NCBI GenBank assembly: GCA_018662225.1
Contig: JABJGO010000081.1
Span: forward strand, 1 to 43,339
DNA length: 43,339 nt
DNA from: Rhodospirillales bacterium
Lineage (GTDB): Bacteria > Pseudomonadota > Alphaproteobacteria > Rhodospirillales > Casp-alpha2
Direction: 5' to 3'
Position 1 is the stretch's first letter. Each line of letters starts with the position of its first letter. The notes below the pieces were generated by a model. That model was not told the origin of the DNA and searched no databases. It was given only the letters and a program-made list of their open reading frames with translations. The translations under genes were made by a program, and so were the position numbers. Below, one piece after another: positions 32,242 through 42,143 of the stretch.

Positions 32242-33165
32242 ATGACACAAAAAATAGCGACGATGGTGGCCACCGTACTGGTATTGATGGCTTTCAGTAC
32301 AGTTCCGGTGGTGGCGCAGACCACATATCAGTCATGGGATAACCCGGACCAGGCATCGGATGGTGCTGGTGCGGGCGAGGAACGCCTGAAATCCTTTATG
32401 GATCAGTTGGATGCTCTACTCAGCCAGGCTGAAAATGACAAGGCCGCAGACCCGGTATTTTTGCGCGATTTGCGTGAATTGTTAACTGGCTTTGACAGCC
32501 CGACCATGAACCTCGTGCTGCATGATGATTTCTCGGACGGTGATTTTGCACAGAATCCGGTATGGGCTGTCGGTGGCGGTCGGTATTTCCTGGAAGAAGG
32601 GTGGGGATTGCGCAACGCGCTGGAAACTGCCAAAGCATCCAGCGATGGCACAAAGGTTGATCCCGGCGTACAGTTGTTGGCCAACATACTTGGCCAGGCC
32701 CTTGGTGGCAGCACCACCAAAACAACAACCGCCGCCACAAGCACAACACAACCCAACAACATCTTTACCGACGTTACCATTGCCAACGCATTCTCCCTTG
32801 AGCTCTCGATGACTTCATGGGTGGGCGAAGGCCGCCTGATTATGGGACCTTATCAGGGCAGCAATCGGAACACGGGATACCGGCTGGTCTATAACATTGG
32901 CGGGGCGGTGGAACTGATCGCCAAGTCCTCAGGCGGGACACGGATCATCGGCACCGCGGGCGGACCGTTCACACTGGAAGACAAGAAGGTTCACACCTTC
33001 GCATGGACCCGTGATACGGGCGGCAACATGGTTGTAACGTTGGATGGAGACCAGTTGTTCGCCTTGAACGACACCAGCTTCCGCGATCCCTTCCGGGGCT
33101 TCGGTATGGCAACCCGCGGCGGTGATTTTATCGTGAAATCCGTGGATATTTACGCCGGGCAGTAG
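32242..33165 (+). CDS. Secreted hypothetical protein with a concanavalin/jelly-roll-like C-terminal domain
   Basis: The 307-residue product begins with a Sec signal peptide (MTQKIATMVATVLVLMAFSTVPVVAQ). After it come an acidic helical segment (about 30-90), a domain starting VLHDDFSDGDFAQNPVWAVGGG, a threonine-rich linker (GGSTTKTTTAATSTTQPN) and a beta-rich stretch of LamG/3-keto-disaccharide-hydrolase-like appearance (FSLELSMTSW, then RLVYNIGGAVELIAKSS and HTFAWTRDTGGNMVVTLDG). The fold resemblance is an impression from strand pattern, not a named family. The ATG at 32242 with GAGG upstream is preferred over TTG at 32230. The stop is 3 bp from the convergent dppF stop. It is likely periplasmic or surface-located. 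Confidence 0.75.
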   Translation: MTQKIATMVATVLVLMAFSTVPVVAQTTYQSWDNPDQASDGAGAGEERLKSFMDQLDALLSQAENDKAADPVFLRDLRELLTGFDSPTMNLVLHDDFSDGDFAQNPVWAVGGGRYFLEEGWGLRNALETAKASSDGTKVDPGVQLLANILGQALGGSTTKTTTAATSTTQPNNIFTDVTIANAFSLELSMTSWVGEGRLIMGPYQGSNRNTGYRLVYNIGGAVELIAKSSGGTRIIGTAGGPFTLEDKKVHTFAWTRDTGGNMVVTLDGDQLFALNDTSFRDPFRGFGMATRGGDFIVKSVDIYAGQ

Positions 33166-33168
33166 CTT

Positions 33169-34152
33169 TTAAACCTCACCCGCAAAATGGCAAGCCACGA
33201 AGCGCCCCTGGACTTCGCGGGAATCGGGCAGGTCCTGAGAGCAGACTTCTTTCGCGAAAGGACAGCGGCGGTGGAACGCGCAACCGGGTGGCGGGTCCAA
33301 CGGTGATGGCAACTCACCACGCAGCTCCACTTGTTCCGACCTGGCTAACCGATCATCCGGGTTGACCCGTGGCGTTGATGCCAAAAGCCCGCGTGTGTAC
33401 GGATGCAGCGGTTTCTCAAATACCGTTTCTTTCGGTCCCTGTTCCGCTGGACGCCCCAGATACATGACCAGCACATCATCGGCCAGGTGGCGAACCACGC
33501 TGAGATCGTGTGAGATAAACAGGTAAGCCAGATTGAACTCTTCCTGCAAATCCATGAGCAGGTTAAGGACCTGCGCCTGAATGGATACATCCAGTGCAGA
33601 GACAGGCTCGTCCGCGATAATCACCCCCGGTTGCAGCATGAGTGCGCGGGCGATGGCGATGCGCTGTCGTTGGCCGCCCGAGAACATGTGCGGATAGCGA
33701 TTATAGTGCTCGGGGCGCAACCCCACTTTGGCCATCATGGCCCGTGATGCCTCTTCCCGTTCCTGTTTGCTCAGGCTCGTATTGATCACCAACGGCTCTT
33801 CCAGAATGGCACCCACCTTTTTACGTGGGTTGAGCGACCCATACGGGTCTTGAAAAATCATCTGGATGGAACTGCGCAAGGATTTCACCTGTGTTTTATC
33901 GGCTATATCGACCTGAGCGCCATTCACAGAGAACGCACCGTCTGTGGGTGCTTCGATCATGGTTAACAAGCGGGCCAGTGTGGATTTTCCACAGCCGGAT
34001 TCGCCCACAACCGCCAACGTCCGTCCGGCCTGTAACGTAAAGGAAACACCGTTTACGGCCTTCAGGGTCCTGGCCTCGGCAAAGGTGCTTTCCTTGACCA
34101 TGTAATGCCGGGTCAGATCATGCGCTTCGAGAACGGGTATCATCTCATTCAT
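33169..34152 (-). CDS. dppF: Dipeptide ABC transporter ATP-binding protein DppF
   Basis: The 327-residue ATPase has Walker [10 protein letters not shown], signature [15 protein letters not shown], Walker [15 protein letters not shown] and the oligopeptide-transporter C-terminal zone with [16 protein letters not shown] (cysteine cluster). Q-loop segment [15 protein letters not shown] is typical of DppF/OppF. The ATG at 34152 overlaps the dppD stop (ATGAATGA), so translation is coupled; the longer frame to 34212 would run into dppD. It is the last gene of the dppABCDF operon and powers peptide import with DppD. Confidence 0.94.
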   Translation of the reverse strand: MNEMIPVLEAHDLTRHYMVKESTFAEARTLKAVNGVSFTLQAGRTLAVVGESGCGKSTLARLLTMIEAPTDGAFSVNGAQVDIADKTQVKSLRSSIQMIFQDPYGSLNPRKKVGAILEEPLVINTSLSKQEREEASRAMMAKVGLRPEHYNRYPHMFSGGQRQRIAIARALMLQPGVIIADEPVSALDVSIQAQVLNLLMDLQEEFNLAYLFISHDLSVVRHLADDVLVMYLGRPAEQGPKETVFEKPLHPYTRGLLASTPRVNPDDRLARSEQVELRGELPSPLDPPPGCAFHRRCPFAKEVCSQDLPDSREVQGRFVACHFAGEV

Positions 34153-35122
34153 GTGTCGCCCCGCTTTGCAGCGGCGTGTGACAACGCACCGCGTTCCCCG
34201 CCACCCCTTCAAAGGTTGGTGCCTGGGTGCGGCAATGATCGGTGACGATAGAACAACGCGGGTTGAACAGGCAACCGTCCGGTCGGTCGCTCAGCCCCGG
34301 CACCACGCCCGGAATGGTCGGCAATCGTCTAAGACCGATACCGCGCTCGGGCAAGGCATCCAACAAGGCCGATGTATAAGGGTGACGCGGGCTGGCAAAC
34401 AGATCATCAGCGGTGCGCTCTTCCACCATCTGGCCCTCATACATAACCACAACGCGCTGAGCCGTTTCCGCCACCACGGCCATATCGTGGGTGATCAGCA
34501 CCAACGCCATATTGCGTTCGTCCTGCAATTTAAACAGCAAATCAAGAATCTGTTTTTGGATGGTCACATCCAGCGCTGTTGTCGGCTCATCCGCGATCAG
34601 CAACCGCGGATTGCACGCGATCGCCATGGCGATCATTACACGCTGGTTCATGCCACCCGATAGCTGGTGCGGGTAAGCGGAAAGCCGTGTTGCCGGGGCC
34701 GGAATACCGACCTGATCCAGCAACTCAATGGTGCGTTCCTTGCGCATGGCACGGGTACCGCCTTCGTGGACATTCAGGGTTTCCATAATCTGAAAGCCCA
34801 CCGTAAAACAGGGGTTCAGACTGGTCATGGGTTCTTGAAACACCATGGCGATGTCATTACCGGTAATGCGTCGACGTTCCGACTCTGACATGCTCAGCAG
34901 ATCACTTCCGTCGAAGTTCAGCTTGTCAGCTGTGACCCGGCCGGGGTAGCCCACCAGTCCCATCAGCGCCAACATGGTGACGCTTTTGCCAGACCCGGAT
35001 TCACCCACAACACCCACCACGTCACCTTCGTTGATGGTCATATGGATGCCGTCCACGGCCTTTAGCACCCCGCCTGATGTAGGAAACTCAACACTCAGGT
35101 TTTCGATTTCAAGCAGGCTCAT
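34145..35122 (-). CDS. dppD: Dipeptide ABC transporter ATP-binding protein DppD
   Basis: A 325-residue ATPase with GESGSGKSV (Walker A), [23 protein letters not shown], signature [19 protein letters not shown], Walker [15 protein letters not shown] and the C-terminal [19 protein letters not shown] segment of the DppD/OppD group. The M in the signature (GGMNQR) is usual for this subfamily. It overlaps dppC by 4 bases and dppF by 8 bases. Confidence 0.94.
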   Translation of the reverse strand: MSLLEIENLSVEFPTSGGVLKAVDGIHMTINEGDVVGVVGESGSGKSVTMLALMGLVGYPGRVTADKLNFDGSDLLSMSESERRRITGNDIAMVFQEPMTSLNPCFTVGFQIMETLNVHEGGTRAMRKERTIELLDQVGIPAPATRLSAYPHQLSGGMNQRVMIAMAIACNPRLLIADEPTTALDVTIQKQILDLLFKLQDERNMALVLITHDMAVVAETAQRVVVMYEGQMVEERTADDLFASPRHPYTSALLDALPERGIGLRRLPTIPGVVPGLSDRPDGCLFNPRCSIVTDHCRTQAPTFEGVAGNAVRCHTPLQSGATHE

Positions 35123-36027
35123 GATCTTTTTAGCCGGGGGTCCAGCGCATCGCGCAGCCCGTCACCAAGAAGGTTAATCGCCAAAACGGCCAGCAGGATT
35201 GCCAGGCCCGGAAACGTCACCGTCCACGGTGCACTGAGCATCAAATCACGATTTTCAGCAATCAGCGTACCCCATTCTGGCTGAGGCGGTTGTGCGCCCA
35301 TGCCCAAAAACCCTAACGCCGCCGTATCCAGAATGGCGGTGGAAAAACTCAACGTGGCCTGCACGATCAACGGTGCCATACAATTGGGCAGGATGGTGAT
35401 GAACATAATGCGCAGACGTCCAGCACCCGCTACGCGGCTGGCTACCACATATTCACGTGAAGCTTCGGAGATGGCCGAGGCCCGTGTCAGGCGCACGAAA
35501 TACGGTAAGTAGGTGATCGAAATCGCGATCATGGCATTCACCAATCCCGGCCCCAATACAGCGACCAACACCAACGCCATCAGCAAACCCGGCACGGACA
35601 AGATGGTATCCATAATCCGCATGATCAGCGTCTCAACGATACCGCGGAAGTAGGCCGCCGTGAGGCCAATAATGATTCCGAATGTGAGGCAAATCAGAAT
35701 AACGATACCGCCCGCCATCAGCGACAGACGAGAGCCATGGATGATACGCGACAACATATCGCGGCCAGCATAGTCGGTGCCAAGCAGGAACCGGGAACTG
35801 CCACCTTCGACCCAGGCCGGCGGTGCTTCAAAAAATTCCCGATACTGTTCACTAGGATCGTGCGGTGAAATCACATCGGCAAATAATGCCATAAAAAGCA
35901 CACCGACCATGAACGCCAAACCAATGACAGCGGTTTTGTTTTCTGAGAAATAAAACCAGAATTCAGCCAGTTGGCGACGGGTTTCGCCCACTTGATTTGA
36001 ATTCTGGTCGTTATTGTTTTCGCTCAT
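35119..36027 (-). CDS. dppC: Dipeptide ABC transporter permease DppC
   Basis: A 302-residue membrane permease. A polar asparagine/glutamine-rich N terminus is followed by helix 1 ([25 protein letters not shown]), the motif [24 protein letters not shown], and an EAA loop [25 protein letters not shown] with the DppC hallmark [18 protein letters not shown]. The ATG at 36027 has an AGGGTGG site; the GTG at 36036 is an alternative. It lies 10 bp downstream of dppB and overlaps dppD. Confidence 0.93.
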   Translation of the reverse strand: MSENNNDQNSNQVGETRRQLAEFWFYFSENKTAVIGLAFMVGVLFMALFADVISPHDPSEQYREFFEAPPAWVEGGSSRFLLGTDYAGRDMLSRIIHGSRLSLMAGGIVILICLTFGIIIGLTAAYFRGIVETLIMRIMDTILSVPGLLMALVLVAVLGPGLVNAMIAISITYLPYFVRLTRASAISEASREYVVASRVAGAGRLRIMFITILPNCMAPLIVQATLSFSTAILDTAALGFLGMGAQPPQPEWGTLIAENRDLMLSAPWTVTFPGLAILLAVLAINLLGDGLRDALDPRLKRS

Positions 36028-36037
36028 CACACCCACC

Positions 36038-37048
36038 CTATCGCGTATGCAATATGCGTGGGTTGATCAGACCATACGTGAGGTCCACGACCAAATTGAC
36101 GGCCATGACACACATGGCGATGAGAACGAGGCCGCCCTGCACGGCGAAATAATCACGGCTGAATACAGAAAAAATGATCCACTTGCCAATACCCGGCCAA
36201 CTGAAAATCGTTTCAGTCAGGATAGCCCCCGCCAGCAAGACGCCGACCTGTAAACCAATGACGGTCACCACCGTGATCATGGCATTCCGCAGCGCATGCA
36301 GCCCATATATGCGGAGAGGCCCAAGGCCCTTTGCTCGAGCGGTCCGAACATAATCCTCGCTCAACACCTCAAGCATGGCAGATCGCGTCTGGCGGGCGAT
36401 AATCGCCAGCGGTATGGTGCCCAGAACGATGCTTGGCAGCACAAGATGATGAAGGGCCGACCAGAAAGCACCGTCTTCGTCACTCAATAAACTATCGATT
36501 AAAAGAAAGCCGGTGACAGTATCCACGTCATAAAAGAACGAAATACGTCCCGACACAGGGGTCATACCCAAAATGTTCGAGAACAGAATAATCAGCAGCA
36601 GACCCCACCAGAAAATTGGCATGGAATAGCCGATCAGGCTAACCCCCATGATGCCCTGATCATAGAATGTGCGGCGCTTGACCGCGGCAAAAATGCCCGC
36701 GGGCAAACCCACCACGATCGCAAAAATAATGGCGCACAGCCCCAACTCTACGGTGGCGGGGAAAAGTTCCATAAACTCATCAATGACTGGGCGATTGGTT
36801 AGCACAGAAGTGCCAAAGTCGCCCTGAAGAATCCCAACTATGTAATCGAAATATTGTTCCCAAATGGGTTTATCAAATCCCAGTTGCGTCATGATGATGT
36901 TGTATTGCTCGGCGGACATCCCGCGCTCACCGGCAAGGGTCTCAACCGGATCACCAGGCAAAATTCTGATGAAGCCGAACGCCAGCAGTGTCACGCCGAA
37001 GAAGACGGGCACAAGGACGGCCAGACGGTTCAGAAGAAAGGAAAGCAC
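36038..37048 (-). CDS. dppB: Dipeptide ABC transporter permease DppB
   Basis: A 336-residue permease with the canonical DppB start MLSFLLNRLAVLVPVFFGVTLLAFGFIRILPGDPVETLAGERG, the periplasmic LGFDKPIWEQYFDYIVGILQGDFG segment, EAA-type loop EDYVRTARAKGLGPLRIYGLHALRNA and the C-terminal LTETIFSWPGIGKWIIFSVFSRDYFAVQGG. Length and motifs match the E. coli protein. It is separated from dppA by 87 bp that contain an intrinsic-terminator-like hairpin, so its expression is probably lower than that of dppA. Confidence 0.95.
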   Translation of the reverse strand: MLSFLLNRLAVLVPVFFGVTLLAFGFIRILPGDPVETLAGERGMSAEQYNIIMTQLGFDKPIWEQYFDYIVGILQGDFGTSVLTNRPVIDEFMELFPATVELGLCAIIFAIVVGLPAGIFAAVKRRTFYDQGIMGVSLIGYSMPIFWWGLLLIILFSNILGMTPVSGRISFFYDVDTVTGFLLIDSLLSDEDGAFWSALHHLVLPSIVLGTIPLAIIARQTRSAMLEVLSEDYVRTARAKGLGPLRIYGLHALRNAMITVVTVIGLQVGVLLAGAILTETIFSWPGIGKWIIFSVFSRDYFAVQGGLVLIAMCVMAVNLVVDLTYGLINPRILHTR

Positions 37049-37080
37049 GGATCAGTTACACCTGGATTGATCGCGAGGCA

Positions 37081-37117
37081 GAAAAACAATTGGCGGGAGG
37101 AAATTCCCCCCGCCAAT
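37081..37117 (-). terminator. Partial terminator/attenuator between dppA and dppB
   Basis: On the minus strand a 9-bp stem ATTGGCGGG / CCCGCCAAT (37109-37117 with 37089-37097) with an 11-nt loop is followed by TGTTTTTCTG. It starts 18 nt after the dppA stop. This is the expected form of an intrinsic terminator that lets only part of the transcripts read into dppBCDF. Confidence 0.7.
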
Positions 37118-37135
37118 CGATCATATGGCAGATCT

Positions 37136-38734
37136 TTATTTCAGGTCCACGTATTTGAAGATATGACTTCCAAGCGGATGGATCTTGAAGCCGATAACTT
37201 CCTTACGCACAGGGCGAAACTGTACCGAGTGCGCAATGGTGAACCATGGAGCTTCACGCTTGAAGATGACCTGGGCTTCTTCATAAAGCTTGGTGCGTTC
37301 AGCTTGATCAGATGTTTTCTTGGCATCGCGAAGCAAGCCATCGAACTCTTTATCACACCAACGTGCCACGTTTGATTTAGCTGCTTCACAACCGAGCAGA
37401 ACAAACATGAAGTTGTCGGGATCACCATTATCACCCGTCCAACCCAGCAGGGCGGTGTCATGTTCACCTTGACGGACGCGATCCAGATACTCGCCCCATT
37501 CGAAAGAAACGATTTCTGCGGTCACACCGACTTTGGCCCAGTCTGCCTGAATTAGTTCAGCCATACGACGGGCATTGGGGTTGTATGGACGTTGAACCGG
37601 CATAGCCCAGATGTTTGTTTTCAAACCACTGACACCTGCCTCAGCCAACAGGGCTTTGGCGGCTGCCGGATCATAGGGGTAATCCACAACGTCATTGTTG
37701 TAGGACCACATGGTTGGTGGGATCGGATTCTTAGCCGCAGAACCGGCGCCCTTGAATACCACGTCTAGAATAGCTTGCTTGTCGATGGCCATACTCAGGG
37801 CACGGCGAACGCGCACATCATCAAACGGTTTTTTCTCAGCATTAAAACCAAGATAACCAACGTTCAGGCCTTCTTGACTCAACAGGTTGATATCTGGATC
37901 CTTGGACATAGCGTCCAGATCAGCCGGATTTGGATACGGCATGATGTGGCATTCGCCAGCTTTCAGTTTCTGATAGCGAACGGATGCATCACTGGTGATG
38001 GCAAAGACCAGTTTGTCGATCTTTGGACGGCCTTCCCAGTAATCATCATGAGCCTCATAACGGATTACGGCGTCTTTTTTGTAAGACTTGAAGACAAAAG
38101 GTCCGGTACCGATTGGTGCCGTATCAACCGTTTCCATGGTACCCGCAGCCGCCATCACGTCAGCATATTCAGCAGACAAGATTGAGGCGAAGTCCATGGC
38201 AAGGTTAGAAACGAAAGGCGCATCCGGTGAGTTCAGTGTAATCTTGACGGTATAGTCGTCAATTTTCTCAATGGCGTTAAGCGCCGCACCCATATCCATC
38301 CAACCGAAGTACAGGTACTTGCCGCCGGAAACCGGATAGTAGGGATGATCTTCTTTCCACTGCCGGTTAAAGGTGAAGAGAATGTCATCTGCATTGAAAT
38401 CGCGTGTTGGTGTGAAGTGATCATTGCTGTGCCACTTAACGCCTTTACGCAGGTTGAAAGTATAGCTCAGTCCATCACTCGATGCCGACCAGGATTCAGC
38501 CAATCCGGGCACAACCTTGGTTGTTCCGGGCTCAAACTCAACCAGCCGATTGTAAATGGTCTGGGCAGACGCATCAAAGGTCGTGCCAGCCGAATACAAC
38601 GCCGGGTTGAAGCCTTCCGGGCTGCCTTCCGAGCAATAGACGAGCGTTTTTGCTTCCGCACTTGTCGGCGTAAACGCCGTCATCGTCGCTACGGCGACGG
38701 CCCCCAGGACCGCGCCAATAAATTTGATTTTCAT
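37136..38734 (-). CDS. dppA: Periplasmic dipeptide-binding protein DppA
   Basis: A 532-residue family-5 binding protein very close to E. coli DppA. It has a Sec signal peptide (MKIKFIGAVLGAVAVATMTA, predicted cleavage after SAEA), then KTLVYCSEGSPEGFNPALYS, GTTKVVPGLAESW, PIGTGPFVFKSYKKDAVIRYE, ITSDASVRYQKLKAGECHIMPYPNPADL, WAMPVQRPYNPNARRMAELI and GWTGDNGDPDNF. The conserved dipeptide-pocket blocks are retained, so di- and tripeptides (and possibly haem or aminolevulinate, as in E. coli) are the expected ligands. A GGGAGAT site precedes the ATG. A weak promoter-like pair TTGACC (38827-38832, minus) and GAATAT (38804-38809, minus) with 17 bp between lies upstream. Confidence 0.95.
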   Translation of the reverse strand: MKIKFIGAVLGAVAVATMTAFTPTSAEAKTLVYCSEGSPEGFNPALYSAGTTFDASAQTIYNRLVEFEPGTTKVVPGLAESWSASSDGLSYTFNLRKGVKWHSNDHFTPTRDFNADDILFTFNRQWKEDHPYYPVSGGKYLYFGWMDMGAALNAIEKIDDYTVKITLNSPDAPFVSNLAMDFASILSAEYADVMAAAGTMETVDTAPIGTGPFVFKSYKKDAVIRYEAHDDYWEGRPKIDKLVFAITSDASVRYQKLKAGECHIMPYPNPADLDAMSKDPDINLLSQEGLNVGYLGFNAEKKPFDDVRVRRALSMAIDKQAILDVVFKGAGSAAKNPIPPTMWSYNNDVVDYPYDPAAAKALLAEAGVSGLKTNIWAMPVQRPYNPNARRMAELIQADWAKVGVTAEIVSFEWGEYLDRVRQGEHDTALLGWTGDNGDPDNFMFVLLGCEAAKSNVARWCDKEFDGLLRDAKKTSDQAERTKLYEEAQVIFKREAPWFTIAHSVQFRPVRKEVIGFKIHPLGSHIFKYVDLK

Positions 38735-38892
38735 TGTTTTATCTCCCTCTGTAATGCCGTTATTTCCGGCTTTCCGATTTGCTTTTTCCTCACCGGATAG
38801 AAGATATTCGGCTTATAGGCGCAAATGGTCAAGCATCAGGCTGGTGGATCAGCAAGTTGTGATCAGGGAGTTTTTGGAAATTCAGACGAATT

Positions 38893-39198
38893 CTATTCGA
38901 CGCGGCGATAGAAGTCCGTGTTCAATAACGTGGCCTCGGAAAGGGTACGGCGGCGGGTTTGACGGTCTTCCTGAACCACCTGGAAATGCGGGATTGGTGT
39001 AACGTCACTGCCTTCATCGGCAACAATCCATACAATGGACGGGTCATCCGCTTTAACGAATCGATCACCGATATTGACGTGTGATCCGGCACGAGATTTT
39101 TCAAACACTGTAAACTTATCCTCAGGAGTGAGAGCCGCAGACTTGAATATGATTGGGTGTCGATACGACGATATCACCGCGTGATCAAGCAGTTCCAA
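38893..39198 (-). CDS. Small uncharacterised protein, about 101 residues
   Basis: The product has no signal peptide or membrane helix. The C-terminal half, HVNIGDRFVKADDPSIVWIV followed by PHFQVVQEDRQTRRRTLSEATLLNTDFYRRV, resembles a short uncharacterised beta-rich domain that I have the impression recurs in Rhodospirillales-type genomes (GDRF...VWVV...RTLS...L); this is recollection, not a search result. The first 30 residues may be a misassigned start, since ATG at 39198 lacks a clear ribosome-binding site. It lies between dppA (same strand, 158 bp downstream) and divergent dinG. Function is unknown. Confidence 0.65.
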   Translation of the reverse strand: MELLDHAVISSYRHPIIFKSAALTPEDKFTVFEKSRAGSHVNIGDRFVKADDPSIVWIVADEGSDVTPIPHFQVVQEDRQTRRRTLSEATLLNTDFYRRVE

Positions 39199-39302
39199 GT
39201 GAACTTGCGTAAATTCCTTGGTATTGAGGCCACAACGGTCTTTTTTTTAATGGCTTTTAGAGGGGTGACGTAAGCCGCACGACAGGATACCAATGACGAA
39301 TC

Positions 39303-42143
39303 ATGCCTCAATCAGATAAAAAATCCAACAAAACGCCCGTACAAGTCCCCGTAGCACCGGTACTGGTTGCCACCGCGCAAGGTGCTGTGTGGTTGAGCGA
39401 AGACGGCGAGTTTGAACTGCTGAACAGGAAATCTCTCGAAACCCGGTTAGCCGACACCCCCTGCCCCTTTGTTTGCCATGCCAAGGCCACCGCGCGCCGG
39501 TTGGGCGTCAAGCCATTCCCGGCTTATGATATTCTGGAACTCTATGCTTTTGCGCGACCTGCTGTGTTCTGCTTGCCTACCGCGCTTGGCATTGCCCAAG
39601 CGCTTCAATTACCCCTGCCCACCAGCCACGAAGACGAAGTCATGTTGCTGCCCCGTGCGGCGGCGGTCCTGTTACAGGAACTGGCCACTTACAGGCCACC
39701 CGCCAATTCATCCAAAGGGGGCCGTAACGACGATGGCCGAGCCGCAATTGCCTCGGCCATGTCACAAGGTGGCTGGGTATGGGGACAATCTGTACTGGCC
39801 GCCGTGGGGCAGGCATACGGAAAAGGCAACACGCCTACGCCATCTACGATCACGGCGGGCCTGAAGATATGGGCTAAACTGGACGAGTGGGAAGAAGGTG
39901 CGCCCGAACCGCCGCCTGATAACCGGCCCGTGGAACCCGTTGAGGCCCGCGCCCGGTTGGCACAGTTGTTGGGGGCTAAATCCGAAGACCGGACCGAACA
40001 GGTAAATTACGCCGCCGCCGCCGCCCGCGCCTTTATGCCGCGTGAACAAGCGGGCGAACCCCACGTGGTTGTGGCCGAAGCTGGCACCGGTATTGGCAAA
40101 ACGCTGGGCTACATCGCACCCGCCAGTGTATGGGCCGAAAAGAACCGGGGCACGGTGTGGATCAGCACCTACACCCGTAATCTACAACGGCAGTTGGATT
40201 TGGAACTGGATCGGCTGTTCCCTTTTCCCGAAGAAAAGAACACCCGCGTGGTTGTCCGCAAAGGTCGGGAAAATTATCTGTGCCTGTTGAATTTCGAGGA
40301 ATCCGTTAATCGAATTCCCACATCTCAAAGCGGTGGTGCTGTGCCGCTTGGTCTGATGGCACGCTGGGCTAGTGCCAGTCGTGATGGCGATATGATTGGG
40401 GGAGATTTTCCGGCGTGGCTGTCTGATCTGGTCGGTAGGCGAGAGACTATTGATCTGACCGATACGCGCGGCGAGTGCACCTATTCGGCCTGCGCACATT
40501 ACAAAAAATGCTTTATCGAACATTCCCAGCGGCGGGCGCGCCGCGCCGATATCGTAGTCGCCAACCATGCCCTAGTGATGGTTCACGCCGCCCTTGGGGG
40601 GGCTGAGAACGGCGCGGATGGCAATGCGCCCACACGATTTGTATTCGATGAAGGTCACCACCTGTTCGATGCCGCCGACAGCGCCTTTGCGGCCCATTTA
40701 AGCGGCTACGAAACCATGGACCTACGGCGGTGGCTGGTGGGGGCGGAAAGTGCTTCCCGGTCACGATCCCGTGGCTTGAAAACCCGCATTGGTGATCTGA
40801 TTGCAGGGGACGAAGTAGCGGAAAAGGCTTTGGACGATGCCATGCGCGCGGCCCATGTCTTACCGCCCGGTGGCTGGCTACAGCGTATTGCAGCGGGCGA
40901 TCCAAACGGTGCCGCCGAGACGTTTTTTGCGCGTGTTCGTCAGCAAGTCTACGCCCGCGACGACAGCAACAACGCCACCTACAGCCTGGAAACCGACACC
41001 ACCGCGCCGGTTGAGGGCTTGTCAGATGCGGCCACGGAATTCCAAACCGCATTGGGTCGGTTGTCGGTCCCGCTGACAAAATTGATCAAGGCGCTCTACA
41101 CAATTTTGGATCAGGAAGCTGAAACCCTGGACAGCGCATCGCGTAACCGGATCGATGCGGTGTGCCGGGGGATTGAGCGCCGCGCCATCCTGCCGCTCAA
41201 AGCCTGGGGGTCCATGCTTCAATCGTTGTCAGCCGATACCCCTGAAGCTTTCGTAGACTGGTTCAGTGTGGAACGACGCGGCGGGAACGACTGGGACGTA
41301 GGCCTTAATCGCCATTGGGTCGATCCCACTGACCCGTTTTGCGAGGTTGTGGTGGAACCAGCTCACGGTGTCTTGATCACATCAGCGACGCTTCGTGATG
41401 GTGAAATTGAAGAGGAACAGGATATAGAGCGTAGCTGGAAGACAGCCACCGCCCGCACCGGGGCTGATCACCTAGGCGCCCCGGCAATCTTACACGATTT
41501 TCCGTCACCTTTTTCCTATGGCGATGCAACGCGGGTGTTGATTGTGGGTGATGTGCGTCGTGATGACCCGGCCCAGGTTTCGGCCGCTTACCGAACCCTG
41601 TTTCAGGCATCGGGCGGTGGTGGCCTTGGCCTGTTTACCGCCATTAGCCGCCTGCGGGCCGTGCATGAACGGATCGCACCTGAGCTGGACAAAAGTGGTA
41701 TCTCATTGCTGGCCCAGCATGTCGACCCCTTGGACACCGGTACGCTGGTGGATATCTTCCGCGCCGAAGAAGACACATGCCTGTTAGGCACCGACGCGGT
41801 CCGTGACGGTGTGGATGTGCCAGGTCGGTCGCTCAGGCTTATCGTATTTGATCGGGTGCCATGGCCGCGCCCTGATATTCTGCACCGGGCGAGACGGGAC
41901 CGTTTTGGTGGCCGGGCCTATGATGAAATGCTGACGCGCCTGAAATTAAAACAAGCCTATGGGCGGCTCATTCGAAGGTCCAGCGATCGCGGGATATTCG
42001 TCATGTTGGACAAAGCCATGCCTTCCAGGTTGCTGAACGCTTTCCCCAGCGGCGTGGAGGTAATCCGCACCGGGTTGGCACAGGCCGCCGATATTACACA
42101 GGCGTTTTTATCCGAGGCTCATACTGATACAGAGGCTGATTAG
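39303..42143 (+). CDS. ATP-dependent DNA helicase, DinG/XPD-like with Fe-S cluster
   Basis: The 946-residue protein is a superfamily 2 helicase. Walker A lies at AEAGTGIGKT (258-267), the DEAH box is DEGHH (449-453), and four cysteines (C327, C392, C397, C403; in YLCLL and ECTYSACAHYKKCF) form the XPD/DinG-type 4Fe-4S site between motifs Ia and II. Motif VI is KQAYGRLIRRSSDRG. About 250 residues precede the helicase core (VATAQGAVWLSEDGEFELL and AYDILELYAFARPAVF); E. coli DinG lacks this extension. It probably unwinds 5'-tailed DNA, R-loops or forks during repair. Its last 50 bases overlap the convergent globin gene. Confidence 0.92.
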   Translation: MPQSDKKSNKTPVQVPVAPVLVATAQGAVWLSEDGEFELLNRKSLETRLADTPCPFVCHAKATARRLGVKPFPAYDILELYAFARPAVFCLPTALGIAQALQLPLPTSHEDEVMLLPRAAAVLLQELATYRPPANSSKGGRNDDGRAAIASAMSQGGWVWGQSVLAAVGQAYGKGNTPTPSTITAGLKIWAKLDEWEEGAPEPPPDNRPVEPVEARARLAQLLGAKSEDRTEQVNYAAAAARAFMPREQAGEPHVVVAEAGTGIGKTLGYIAPASVWAEKNRGTVWISTYTRNLQRQLDLELDRLFPFPEEKNTRVVVRKGRENYLCLLNFEESVNRIPTSQSGGAVPLGLMARWASASRDGDMIGGDFPAWLSDLVGRRETIDLTDTRGECTYSACAHYKKCFIEHSQRRARRADIVVANHALVMVHAALGGAENGADGNAPTRFVFDEGHHLFDAADSAFAAHLSGYETMDLRRWLVGAESASRSRSRGLKTRIGDLIAGDEVAEKALDDAMRAAHVLPPGGWLQRIAAGDPNGAAETFFARVRQQVYARDDSNNATYSLETDTTAPVEGLSDAATEFQTALGRLSVPLTKLIKALYTILDQEAETLDSASRNRIDAVCRGIERRAILPLKAWGSMLQSLSADTPEAFVDWFSVERRGGNDWDVGLNRHWVDPTDPFCEVVVEPAHGVLITSATLRDGEIEEEQDIERSWKTATARTGADHLGAPAILHDFPSPFSYGDATRVLIVGDVRRDDPAQVSAAYRTLFQASGGGGLGLFTAISRLRAVHERIAPELDKSGISLLAQHVDPLDTGTLVDIFRAEEDTCLLGTDAVRDGVDVPGRSLRLIVFDRVPWPRPDILHRARRDRFGGRAYDEMLTRLKLKQAYGRLIRRSSDRGIFVMLDKAMPSRLLNAFPSGVEVIRTGLAQAADITQAFLSEAHTDTEAD

